64,000 bases of DNA from Drosophila miranda (taxonomy: Eukaryota; Arthropoda; Insecta; Diptera; Drosophilidae): contig NW_022881603.1 of NCBI RefSeq assembly GCF_003369915.1, forward strand, positions 53,279,271 to 53,343,270. The letters are read 5' to 3'. Numbering within the stretch: the first letter of the stretch is position 1; each line of letters opens with the position of its first letter. Position numbers and translations under genes: made by a program. The notes beneath the pieces are model-generated. The model did not search any database, was not told where the DNA came from, and worked only from the letters and a program-made list of their open reading frames with translations. This document shows, piece after piece, positions 54,697-64,000 of this stretch.

Positions 54697-56194
54697 GGCA
54701 AGACGCACACGATGGTGGGGAATGAGACCGCGGAGTTGAAGTCCTCTTGGGAAGATGTGAGTAGAGGGGAACCAGTTTTCTAATTCCTAGAATCGGACGG
54801 CGGTTCAAACGTTAATTGCTGCTCTACCTGCTTTTTGTCTGTGGCTTTTGGCCCTTTTGTAGGACTCTGATGTGGGCATCATACCGCGTGCCTTGAGTCT
54901 CCTTTTCGACGAACTCCGCATGATGGAAGTTGAGATTACGATGCGCATCTCCTACCTGGAGCTGTACAACGAGGAGCTGTGCGACCTCCTCTCCACCGAT
55001 GACTCCACAAAGATACGCATCTTCGACGACAGCACAAAGAAGGGTTCGGTGATCATCCAGGGCCTCGAGGAGATCACTGTCCAGAGCAAGGACGATGTCT
55101 ACAAGCTCCTGGAGAAGGGCAAGGAGCGACGCAAGACCGCGACCACCCTGATGAACGCGCAGTCCTCGCGCAGCCACACCGTCTTCTCCATAGTGGTGCA
55201 CATTCGTGAGAACGGCATCGATGGCGAGGATATGCTGAAGATCGGAAAACTCAATCTGGTGGATCTGGCGGGCAGCGAGAACTTCTCCAAGGCGGGCAAC
55301 GAGAAGGGGATACGCGTGCGCGAGACGGTCAAAATCAACCAGAGCCTCCTGACGCTGGGCCGTGTGATTACCGCTCTGGTGGATCGGGCCCCCATGTCCC
55401 GTACCGCGAATCGAAGCTGACGCGTCTGCTGCAGGAGTCGCTGGGCGGCCGGACAAAGACCTCGATCATTGCCACCATCTCGCCAGGGCACAAGGACATT
55501 GACGAGACACTCAGCACGCTGGAGTACGCGCATCGGGCGAAGAATATCCAGAATAAGCCAGAAGTCAATCAGAAGCTAACCAAGAAAACGGTCCTCAAGG
55601 AGTACACCGAGGAGATTGACAAACTGAAGCGAGATCTCCTCGCAGCGCGAGACAAGAATGGCATCTATCTGGCGGAGGAGACCTACGGGGAGATGACCAT
55701 GAAAATGGACTCGCAGAATCGAGAGCTCAACGAGAAGATGTTGCTGCTGAAGGCCCTCAAAGATGAGCTGCTGTCGAAGGAGAAGACCTTCAACGAGGTG
55801 AGCCTGAGTCTCGTGGAGAAGACCCAGGAGCTGGAGAAAACGGAGCAGCACCTAACCGACACCAAGGGGAGTCTACTGCTGACAAAGAAGGTCCTCACGA
55901 AGACCAAGCGCCGCTACAAGGAGAAGAAACAGCTGGTGGCCTCGCACATGAAAACGGAGGAGACGCTCACGACGCAGGCGCACAAAATCCTGACCGTGGC
56001 AGATCTGGCCACCAATGAAACGGAGCAGCTTTATGGCACCATCGAACGGCGAAGGGACACCGATGAACAGATACGCAGTGCCAGCGAGTAGTTCAAGGAT
56101 CGCATGCAGGACAATCTGGAGGTGATTGGCGGCAGCCTGAGTCTCTATTTGGAGCAGCAGGCGGCCTCCAAGCAGCATCTGAGCCAGGAATTGG
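54308..56194 (+). pseudogene. Klp61F: Klp61F (kinesin-5) copy D, 3'-truncated, frameshifted, extra stop
   Basis: Exon 1 is 54308-54396, exon 2 54456-54756, exon 3 54863-56194. It shares the GQTATGKT P-loop and the missing C (frame ends at 55420). It keeps the Lys codon in NEKMLLL that B and C lost, but has SENFSK in switch II (Val to Phe) and a TAG at 56089-56091 in the coiled-coil part. Intron 2 is 6 bp shorter than in B and C. Donor at 56195. Confidence 0.9.
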
Positions 56195-56256
56195 GTGAGC
56201 CACGACCAAAAGCTCTCCCTGTGCCAGTTTTCACCTTATTTCTGTTCTATTCTGTT

Positions 56257-56888
56257 CAGTACCCGTCTGTCCGTACGCGAACACCGTACAATTGTAGCCG
56301 CTTAGCACCTCTTCGATCAGGGGCGACACCACCACCGCATAGACATCGCATTGCTTGGACGCGGGGCCGAAGCTCCGATCAAACGTAAACTTCTTCGTCA
56401 ACTTCGAGTCGAGGGTGTGGCGTGTGAGGATCTCGCGTGGATTGAGCACATCCACAACCTCTGCGGAGCGTATGCATCGCTCGCGTGCATTCAGCGGCCT
56501 GCAGGGATGGAAATCGTACTTATTGGGCGATCTACTACCCGTAGATTGGGCACTCACCTAACGCGTACATAGACCTGAATGTTTTGATTCGATTTGCGTG
56601 CCTGCTGCTGCTGAAGTTGCAGGCGTACGTTGTTCGATGTGTCCATTTTACAGCACAAAACTCAAAATTCACTTTTTAGCGCGTAAAAATGATGCCACCC
56701 AAAATATGGTGTGAAACTTTTGTTTCCAGCCCTTGGAAATGTACACGTTTACTCTTTTCAACTTTGTGACAGCTAAATAAAGCCTTAAAAGACCTTAAAA
56801 TCCGACTGGGGCAAGGTGACAACGATTTCTATGCCATCGTCGGCATCCCGCTGATGCTCATCTGCCTGTCCAACATTGGGGATGTGAT
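56257..56888 (-). repeat. Klp61F: Right arm of the Klp61F inverted repeat, block D
   Basis: The minus strand encodes the same exon 2 as the left arm ([15 protein letters not shown]) and an identical intron 1, unlike the right arms of B and C. Only the last codons (GQTGT) keep the ancestral P-loop. It is preceded by intron 56195-56259 with intact splice sites. Confidence 0.88.
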
Positions 56889-57339
56889 GGCCACGTCATT
56901 CCGGTGAGCCTCTGCGCGCTGACATCTCCACAGCTGCGTGACTCCGCCGCTAATGACTCCACTCCACACCACTTCTCTCTTTCATAGCTTTCTCTACTGG
57001 CGCATCTGCTGCTATGTGTGCACGCGGACGGCCAAGCGGCCGAGGAATGCCCGCTCCAGGCAGCGGTCGGTGAGGGGACAGCGGTATGCCTGCTCCCAGC
57101 CGCCACCCTCGTTCCGGCGATCCATGAAGATGACACAGCGATCGGGCAATGACTCCGGGTTCGGTCCCTCCATGGGGCATGCCCATTCCGATCCGGAGCT
57201 GCGCATCATGGGGCGGGGCGTCGGCGGCGGCTACGATGGTAGGGAGTTTGGCCACCGCAGCAGTGGAGGACGCAATCGCCGCCAGCAGCAGATTGCGGCA
57301 CAGCCTCGCCAGCAGCGGCACAACATCTACGGGGTGTAG
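56798..57339 (+). pseudogene. K2P potassium-channel fragment, block D
   Basis: As in B and C: TM2 region with one missing T, intron 56904-56987, cytosolic tail to TAG at 57337. One private change is QRYACSQ. Confidence 0.75.
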
Positions 57340-58415
57340 CAGCAGGGAATGCTGAGTTTTTGTCGCGCCATCTAGTGCTCAGAGTGGCAGGCGAACGACA
57401 GGTCAAGGGAAAACCAAAAAGACGGTAACAGGTCAAAACGTCAGGCTATCTCTGTTGAAAATGCATCCAGGGACCTGTTAGAGGATTTGCCGCCAGAACG
57501 TTGGCGTCCCTATCGGCTATTCCCTCGTGAAAGTCCATTGAGTCGGTTGCGTATCGGTCCGACGAAAAGGAAAAACCAAGAATTTAGTGAAGAGAAAAAC
57601 TCTAGGGAATCTAAATATCTAAATCCAAGATTCGACTGCGAGATTCTTGGTTGAAGGCTAGTGGGCTTTTCAGTCGTCAGAAGCCGTATAGCGCTGAGTC
57701 CGGTTGGGGTAAGTGCTGCGGGAAGAGAAGAGAAGGGCTAAAGGAGAATAAAGGGTTGTCCCATTTGTAGTCTTGGCGCTTAGTAAATCGAGTTAAGCAG
57801 TGCGGATTCGATCGTCCAAGGAAGCCAGCCAGCAAACAACGGCAGCCGCACGCCTAACAAAGTGGCGTTTAAACCTTTGGGATTGTCAGGAAAGCGCTCA
57901 GCCATCGGAGAAGCGAGCGTGGAAGCAGAGGGAGAAGACATTTGAGGAGCGCTCGGTCCCCCCAAGCGGCTAGCTTCCCGAGGCGTTGGCGTCGGCACTT
58001 TAGTAGTCGAGCGCGACGCGGCAGATAAAGAGGGCCCGTCCCTTGGTCGCGAGCAGATCGGCGGAGAGAAAGTGTCGATCTAGCACCGTCGGAGATTGGC
58101 CGTTTGGCCTTTTCTTTGCTTTCGCGTACCTTTCACCTGCAGAAGCAGGGGAAAAGAATTTGTGCTGTTCCCTTTCGCCCAGGAGGTGGAAAGGAAACAT
58201 AGATAACAGTCGGGAGAAAGAGAATAGAAAAAAAAAGAGGAAGCAACGGATTGACGGAGTAATTGTATTCGTGTTTGTAAATGTGTAATTAATTATGATT
58301 TCTGTGCGGAGTTAATTAGGAGAGAGTTAGATTTGATTCCGGTAGTGGCTTCTCGTGAAGACATGTTTACATTCTATCAGTCTGGCAGCCCTATTTTGAC
58401 ATTCGCAACAATTGA
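57340..58415. repeat. Block D right flank
   Basis: Matches 28460-29356, then jumps directly to the sequence at 30499 (no 1.1-kb TIR element), then jumps from 'cttctcgtga' to 'agacatg' (lacking 30620-30975). It therefore records the uninterrupted state of the block C flank. No gene recognised. Confidence 0.55.
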
Positions 58416-58520
58416 CGTACATTTATACAAACAGGTGGTCACAAAGAGATGAGTATTCGACAAATTGCAACATTAATGACATTTATAGACTAATTTAATT
58501 CCATTTATTTTCTATTTCAG

Positions 58521-60161
58521 GTACTGGAGGATCATCGTCGTCGTCTGGAGCAGTGTGGATGGCACAGGGCGCATCCGCCTCAGCGCTATATGTGCACGTG
58601 TGTGTGATGCAGCAGATCACGCATCTGCGGCATCAGAATTGGCAGAGGCTGGATCCAGGAGTTGGCGTGAATGGTGATGGTGATGGTGTTTGGCGAGCGA
58701 CTCTGGTCCGGCCGCCCACGTTGCTTCTACCTGGAGATCTGGGGATTGGCACTGGTCCGGCCAATCAGGGTGCGTTGACCAGTGGAAATGGCCGCAAATG
58801 AGTGCGGATTGGCTGCATCCGAGTGGCTGCTGGTCCGGCCACCCAGGATGCACTGTCGATGTAGATGGAGATGGAGCGCTGGCCAGAGTCGTCTGTATTG
58901 GCTGGCCTCGTCGTTGGATTGCTGCTGCTGTTTTGTGATGATGATGGCGTGACGTCACGGCCATCGGTTGACGGCAGCGTAATCAGAGGGGCGTCCAAAT
59001 TGGGCCCAACTTGCAACACAATGTTGCGGTTGGTGGCGAGGCAGGTACTGGAGAGGCTGATCTGTGAGTGTACTGTCAGGTAAGTGTGATTAGTAGAAGT
59101 ATTGGCTATTTTGTGTTGATGCGTGAATTGAATTGATGTTTTTCTTCTTTTAGCGGCAGCCTGTGGACTGGATGTTGTTGGCGACGGCGATAGGGCCTTC
59201 AAATTTCGCCCATTTGGCAGAAAGTGGATTGTGAACTTGGTGTGGCAACTGCTGGAGAGTCAGCTCTATCGGAGGCGTGGCAGGTACGTATGTTTTGTGT
59301 GTGTTTGGACCATTTTGTGTTGAAGTGTGTATTGATGTTTTTCTCCTTTTAGCGGCAGCCTGTGGACTGGATGTTGTTGGCGACGGCGATAGGGCCTTCA
59401 AATTTCGCCCATTTGGCAGGAATTGGATGGTGAATTTGGTGTGGCAACTGCTGGAGCGGCAGCTCTATCGGAGGCGTGGCAGGTACGTATGTTTTGTGTG
59501 TGTTTGGACCATTTTGTGTTGAAGTGTGTATTGATGTTTTTCTCCTTTTAGCGGCAGCCTGTGGACTGGATGTTGTTGGCGACGGCGATAGGGCCTTCAA
59601 ATTTCGCCCATTTGGCAGGAATTGGATGCTGAATTTGGTGTGGCAACTGCTGGAGAGGCAGCTCTATCGGAGGCGTGGCAGGTACGTATGTTTTGTGTGT
59701 GTTTGTACCATTTTGTGTTGATGTGTGTATTGACGTCATTTTTGGTTTGTTTACAGTGGCTGCTCTAGACCTGTGCGGTGGATTGTCAGGAGCGTCGTCA
59801 ATAAACCCTAAAATGTCGTCCAATTGGCATCAAATGTGTGGTGTTGATGACGGGGCAGCTGCTGGAGGGGCAGATCTGTCGGAGGCGTGGCAGGTACGTG
59901 TGATTATTGTGAGTTTTGTCCATATTTTGTTGGTATGCGAATTGACGTCATTTTGTTTTATATCAGTGGTTGCTCTGGACCTGGGCGGTGAATTGTCAGG
60001 AGAGTCGTCAATATATTCTAAGAATGTCGTCAAATTAGCAGCAAAAGTTTGGTCTATTTGTCGTAGCATCTGCTGGTGGGGCAGCTCTGTCGATGGCGTG
60101 TCAGGTGAGTATGTATTGGTAATTTTTCGTGGTTATGCTTAATGTTTTCCATCTGTTTTTA
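58521..60161 (+). repeat. 199-bp module array with plus-strand (antisense) exon/intron grammar
   Basis: On the strand opposite to gag, acceptors and donors alternate. An acceptor TTTCTATTTCAG ends at 58520. A donor at 59080 opens an intron to 59153; exon 59154-59283 (130 nt), intron 59284-59352 (69 nt), exon 59353-59482 (130), intron 59483-59551 (69), exon 59552-59681 (130), intron 59682-59756, exon 59757-59893 (137), intron 59894-59966, exon 59967-60103 (137), intron 60104-60161. Donors are CAG|GTACGT, GTAAGT or GTGAGT; acceptors are CTCCTTTTAG, TTTACAG or TATATCAG. Open frames through the modules are not conserved in phase, so a protein product is unlikely. Confidence 0.6.
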
Positions 60162-60192
60162 GTGGCTGCCTCAGGACCGACTTTTGGGCTCA

Positions 60193-61000
60193 TCAAAAGA
60201 CGTCAGAGTAGAAGCTACCGTAGGCGTCCATGATCTCCTCCGCTATCTCGTCGTCAAATGAATCGTGGTCCGTCCACATGTCGTCGCCATCGTCGCTGAG
60301 TGCTTCGCAGTCCATATCAGAGTCCTCCGATACGGCTGCGGCGTCAGGTTGTGTATTGGCGGCGGGTCTTGGATGTGTTGGTGCTGCTGCTGGTGTCTGT
60401 GTTGGAGGATTGGCCACTGCTGAGCCACTGCCCTTTGCTTCAGTCAGGCTTGTAATTAGTGTGGTAAGTTCTTGCAGTCTTTTCTCTAAATTTTCAATTT
60501 TAACGGCGTACTCTTTTAGCATTTCCACACACTTGCCATCGCATTGGACGGCTGGCTGCTGCTGATGCTGGGGATTTCTCGGTGTCTGGAAACGTTTTGG
60601 AGTTGGCTGCACCCGTTGATCGCGCTGGCATTGGCGCCCCTTGCTGGGAATGATGGCCGCGATGCTGGTGCTGCTGCTGGTGCTGCCGACCCAAATTGTG
60701 TCCGCGCTGCTGCTGTTTTTGTTGCTGCAGCTGCTCATCCCTTAGCTTCTGCTGGATCTTGGCCAAATGGTTTTCGGCCGGATTGGCTTGCGCACCTCGG
60801 CTATACAAGGGCCTGCGGGTGTTGGGCGTTGCTGCTGCAGCTGGTGTTAGTGTTGGTGCTGCTGGTTTGGCCCCCTGTCGGCCGCTTGAATGCTGCTGTT
60901 GCTGTTGGGGTTGGTGTTGTGGCCGCTTCTTTTGAGATGGCTGCTGCTGATTGGGGGCGTGGATATGGGGCTGCTGTTGCTGGGAAGGACGACGACTACA
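60193..61000 (-). pseudogene. gag: C-terminal Gag remnant of family 3
   Basis: Gln/Ala/Pro-rich sequence (61000-60600), a frame break near 60590-60600, then a conserved stretch with CDGKCVEMLKEY and a short coiled coil (IENLEKRLQELTTLI, 60478-60434). A Pro/Ala-rich linker follows, then an acidic end with DDMWTDHDSFDDEIAEEI and the stop at 60193. The coiled coil matches RMTRLEKRLEVMMSLLTSL in family 1 Gag. Zinc knuckles are not in the retained part. Confidence 0.65.
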
Positions 61001-61229
61001 GGCAACAGCACCTACACACCCGCCGCCATCACAACCAGCAGCCAATACAGAAACAACAGTAGCCATATCGGACACTGAGCCGGATATGGACATGGACGAC
61101 GACAGCCAATGGACCGACGAAGAGCCTTACGATGACCTACGTAGGTTCCGAAATGGACAATCCAGTGGCGACTTCGAAAGCGACGGATTATACGGCGTCT
61201 ACTTATTGCGCCAAATAGCAGAAAATTAA
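61001..61229 (+). pseudogene. gag: C-terminal Gag fragment, another gag-only element (plus strand)
   Basis: It reads ITTSSQ-like and then, in one frame, SDTEPDMDMDDDSQWTDEEP and YDDLRRFRNG to a stop at 61227-61229, followed by AATAAA (61235). The acidic WTD motif aligns with the ends of family 1 and family 3 Gag. Only this terminus is present. Confidence 0.55.
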
Positions 61230-61269
61230 TGCCAATAAAACCTAAAAATAGACAAAAATTAAACACAAT

Positions 61270-61379
61270 TGTAGTGTATTGACACTCAGACTTAAGCACG
61301 CGTTGTCTTCAAGATTCTCTTTTTTTCTATATCCCTTGGATGGTGTGACCGTATATAGATATTAATATAATACCTAACA
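61270..61379 (-). repeat. Probable short 3' LTR of the right-edge element
   Basis: On the minus strand it starts TGTTAGGTATT right after the purine tract CTAAGGAGAGGCG (61392-61380) and may end ...ACACTACA at 61270. The inner boundary (61379) is well supported; the outer end is uncertain because the partner LTR is outside the window. Confidence 0.45.
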
Positions 61380-61585
61380 CGCCTCTCCTTAGATGTTTAA
61401 TATACATGTCATTTACAAATCTATTTTCTTATAACAATTTGATTTGTGTACTTAATCTAATTAGCGTATATAAAATTTATGTGATTTCGTATTTTTCTTT
61501 CTTCTTAATCTGTTTAGTATTTGTTTCAGTGTTTAATTTGTACATAATTTGATTTCATAATTCCTTTCTTTATATTATTTTATTG

Positions 61586-64000
61586 TTAAATACGCTTTAC
61601 TACCTTCCCTGCCTCACGTGGTCTCAACTCTCTCCTGGTGGGTGTTGGTTGAGAAACTATTTGTTCATTGTTGGTTTTGGAATTGTCATCTACTGAACAA
61701 TTGTTTTCGACATCAGGTGTTTTCGCATTAGGCGATGTATGATTGTTAGTGCTTTGGTTTCTAATTTGATCCAGGTGACGTTTTATTTCTCTGTTATTGT
61801 TCGCCAAAATACAACAATACGAACGCGGGCCCAGTTGTTGTTTTACAGTTGCCTGAGTCCAGCTTGCTTTGTTAGGATTTTTGTAGTCCCTAACCATAAG
61901 TTTTTGACCCTTTAAAAATTCTGTGCTTCGTCTACCTTTGTGATTTACAACACACTCAGTCTGTTTTTTATTTATTATGCTTTCGACCGTAGGTGGTTTT
62001 AACAACGAAAATCTTGTTTTTAGTGTACGACCAAAAAATAATTTAGCAGTAGATTCGCCCGTAGTACAATGAATCGTATTTCGGTAATCGATCAAAAATC
62101 TATTTAAAATTGTATTAAAATCTTGTCTTTCATTAGCCTTTATGTTTGCATATAGTGATTTCTTAACAGTCTTTACAAAATTTTCTGCTTGACCATTAGT
62201 CGCTGGATGTCCTGGAGCAGTAAAAATGTGATTAACACCATTGTTTTTCATAAACGTTTTAAAATCATCAGAAGTAAACTGTCGTCCATTGTCACTAACT
62301 AACACGTCTGGTAAACCATATCGACAAAATACTTCTCTAAGCTTGTTGATAGTAAACAATGAAGTTATTTCCTTCGTTTTGAATACTTCTGCCCATTTTG
62401 TATAAGAATCTATAATAACCAATAAATGAAAACCTCTAATTGGTCCTGCAAAGTCTATGTGTACTCGACTCCAAGCCTTTCCTGTGGATTTCCACGGTAT
62501 TAACAGACTCTTTTCTGGACTTGATTGTAGTTCCTGACAAGGAATACAATCTCGAATTAATTTCTCAATTTCAGAATCCATGCAAGGCCACCACACATAA
62601 GAACGTGCTAACATTTTGGTTTTTACTATTCCCAAATGCGATGCATGAAATTCTGCTAAAATAGCTTGTCTCAGTTTGGTTGGAATTACTACTCTGTGTC
62701 CCCATAAGATACAATCATATTCCACTGAAAGTTCATTTGTTTTAGAGATGTAGGCAGAAAACTCGCTGCCTTTTAATCTTGTCTTCGAACCAGTGTTAAT
62801 TGCCTCACAAACTTTTGATAATATTGGGTCACGTCGTGTTTCACGAGCTATTTCTTTGAAGCTAATTTTGAACACCTTTTCGGACTGTATAAAATGTATG
62901 TAATTATAGTCTTCGTTTGGTACAGCCGTTTCCCATTGAGGCATTCTTGAGAGTCCATCTGCTATATTTAAGGTCCCCTTTATGTGTTCAACTGTATATT
63001 GAAAACCTGACAAAGTCAGTGCCCATCTTTGCATTCGTGCAGAGGCCATCAATGGAAGTCCTTTCAGGTCTCCAAATATGCTTAGTAATGGTTTGTGATC
63101 TGTTCGAAGGATGAACTTGTTTCCTAAAAGATACTGTCTTAATTTACTCACACAGAACACTATAGCCAGGGCCTCTTTCTCGATTGTACTGTAATTATGC
63201 TCGCTTTTGGATAATGCTCTTGATACAAATGCTATTGGTTTGATATCTTCATTGCATTTATGTGATAAAACACCTGAAACTGCATGACTGCTAGCATCAG
63301 TCGTTAATACTAACGGTTGATCTGGGTTGTAGTGAACTAAAACTTGTTCAGAAGTTACTTCTTTCTTTACCTCTTCATATGCACTCTGACATTCGCGTGT
63401 CCAATTAAATTTTGTATTTTTCTTTAATAATGCATATAAAGGACTCATTATCTGAGCGAAATTATTGATAAACTTTGAATAATAATTTACCATGCCTATG
63501 AAAGCTCTAAGCTGTGATACGTTTTCCGGAGCCGGTGCAAACAATACACTCGCAACTCTATCATTGTTTTTGCTCAGTCCTATCCTGTCAATTGAAAATC
63601 CTAGGTAACAAATTTTGGATTTAAAGAACTCACATTTCTTGTCATTTAATTTAAGTCCAACTGATTTCAGTTTTCTAAGTACAGCTTTTAGGTTTGAAAT
63701 ATGTTCTTGAAGATCTCGTCCTGTAACTGTTATGTCATCTTGATAAACCACAACTCCTCGCATACCCTGAAACAACCCTTCCATTGTTTTTTGAAAAATA
63801 GCTGCTGCAGTTTTTATACCAAATGGTAAGCGTTTAACTTTCAATAGTCCAATATGTGTGCTCCAAGTACACAAATTTTGAGATTGCTCATCTAAATTTA
63901 GCTGATTGTAAGCATTTGACAGGTCAAGTTTTGAATACAGTGTACCCCCTTCAAGCGCTGCAAAAATGTCGTCTATTCGAGGTAGTGGATACTTTACGTC
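61586..64000 (-). CDS. pol: Pol of a gypsy-type element, partial at the window edge
   Basis: The frame is open from the right edge to a stop at 61586. RT is cut by the edge and starts DVKYPLPRIDD, with motif A LDLSNAYNQL (about 63925), PFGIKTAAAIFQ, and YQDDITVTG (about 63740) in place of the usual YLDD/YMDD. RNase H has TTDASSHAVSG, EKEALAIVF and RTDHKPLL. Integrase has the zinc region (H, H, CIPC; near 62660-62540), then HIDFAGP, VSDNGRQF and NGQAENFVK. An Asn/Ser/Thr-rich tail follows. No stops or frameshifts are seen in this part. The YQDD and integrase features suggest the mag-like branch rather than that of the other three LTR elements here. Confidence 0.85.
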   Translation of the reverse strand, partial: DVKYPLPRIDDIFAALEGGTLYSKLDLSNAYNQLNLDEQSQNLCTWSTHIGLLKVKRLPFGIKTAAAIFQKTMEGLFQGMRGVVVYQDDITVTGRDLQEHISNLKAVLRKLKSVGLKLNDKKCEFFKSKICYLGFSIDRIGLSKNNDRVASVLFAPAPENVSQLRAFIGMVNYYSKFINNFAQIMSPLYALLKKNTKFNWTRECQSAYEEVKKEVTSEQVLVHYNPDQPLVLTTDASSHAVSGVLSHKCNEDIKPIAFVSRALSKSEHNYSTIEKEALAIVFCVSKLRQYLLGNKFILRTDHKPLLSIFGDLKGLPLMASARMQRWALTLSGFQYTVEHIKGTLNIADGLSRMPQWETAVPNEDYNYIHFIQSEKVFKISFKEIARETRRDPILSKVCEAINTGSKTRLKGSEFSAYISKTNELSVEYDCILWGHRVVIPTKLRQAILAEFHASHLGIVKTKMLARSYVWWPCMDSEIEKLIRDCIPCQELQSSPEKSLLIPWKSTGKAWSRVHIDFAGPIRGFHLLVIIDSYTKWAEVFKTKEITSLFTINKLREVFCRYGLPDVLVSDNGRQFTSDDFKTFMKNNGVNHIFTAPGHPATNGQAENFVKTVKKSLYANIKANERQDFNTILNRFLIDYRNTIHCTTGESTAKLFFGRTLKTRFSLLKPPTVESIINKKQTECVVNHKGRRSTEFLKGQKLMVRDYKNPNKASWTQATVKQQLGPRSYCCILANNNREIKRHLDQIRNQSTNNHTSPNAKTPDVENNCSVDDNSKTNNEQIVSQPTPTRRELRPREAGKVVKRI

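Larger units (their letters stand above)
58416..61000 (-). mobile_element. Family 3 gag-only element, minus strand, 5'-truncated
   Basis: On the minus strand: the 3' part of a Gag (60193-61000), then a 3' UTR with five or six module repeats (about 58680-60160), three of them exact 199-bp tandem repeats, plus GGCCGGACCAG motifs near 58705, 58751 and 58826. It abuts a plus-strand gag end at about 61000, so the two gag 3' regions are head to head. Confidence 0.6.

Noticed and set aside
58553-60142. Series of plus-strand ORFs of about 81 codons repeated every 199 bp, as a repeat protein gene
   Set aside because: They read through the predicted introns, and the exon length (130) is not a multiple of three, so phase is not kept. 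They are shadows of the module repeats.
1-64000. tRNA, rRNA or snRNA genes
   Set aside because: No cloverleaf with A/B boxes or rRNA-like segment was recognised; only tRNA-complementary primer sites were seen.

Overview
The window reads as repeat-dense Drosophila heterochromatin. The non-transposon coding sequence is a set of partial copies of a kinesin-5 gene (closest in memory to Drosophila Klp61F) plus part of a two-pore (K2P) potassium channel gene that lies head-to-head with it. Everything else is retroelement or repeat. A multi-copy, rearranged, frameshifted Klp61F/K2P block packed with LTR and non-LTR elements fits a Y or neo-Y chromosome of the obscura group (for example D. miranda), where X/Y co-amplified testis genes are known. 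The species and chromosome are inferences, not read directly.

Layout. 1-361: end of a minus-strand gypsy-type LTR element. 364-738: a palindromic mariner-like MITE. 741-12160: two head-to-tail copies of a gag-only non-LTR element ('family 1'). It has a jockey/HeT-A/TART-type Gag with zinc knuckles and no reverse transcriptase, and a roughly 2 kb 3' UTR. The second copy is split by a dead R1-type LINE (8370-11211) and then folds back on itself (11560-12985). 12999-31028: three successive copies (A, B, C) of an amplified block. Each block joins the 3' part of a second gag-only/LINE family ('family 2', with an A-rich tandem array) to Klp61F and, in B and C, to an inverted Klp61F promoter/exon 1-2 arm and K2P exons. 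31029-34818: a third family 1 copy. 34819-37035: further family 3 and family 2 3' UTR pieces. 37036-40166: a 5'-truncated gypsy-type element. 40171-51032: a minus-strand gypsy-type element, with a complete plus-strand gypsy-type element (44302-49652) nested in its gag. 51033-58415: a fourth amplified block (D). 58416-61000: a minus-strand 'family 3' gag-only element. 61000-64000: another gag 3' end, then the pol of a minus-strand gypsy-type element that runs off the window.

Two features stand out. First, each complete amplified block is a long inverted repeat. About 630 bp of Klp61F promoter, exon 1, intron 1 and most of exon 2 reappear in reverse after exon 3, and an intact intron is placed just before the reversed arm, so a transcript would fold into a Klp61F hairpin RNA. 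All sense copies share a motor-domain frameshift and an altered P-loop, so an RNA role is easier to picture than a protein role. Second, all three gag-only families carry regular chains of consensus splice donors, branch-point-like CTGAT/CTAAT motifs and acceptors on the strand opposite to gag. The clearest are the family 2 A-rich array (introns about 49-53 nt, exons about 30-37 nt) and the family 3 array (130-nt exons, 69-nt introns). These look like dedicated antisense, multiply spliced transcripts.

No tRNA, rRNA or CRISPR was seen. All Klp61F, K2P, gag-only and R1-type reading frames are broken. The only apparently intact mobile element is the nested LTR element at 44302-49652.
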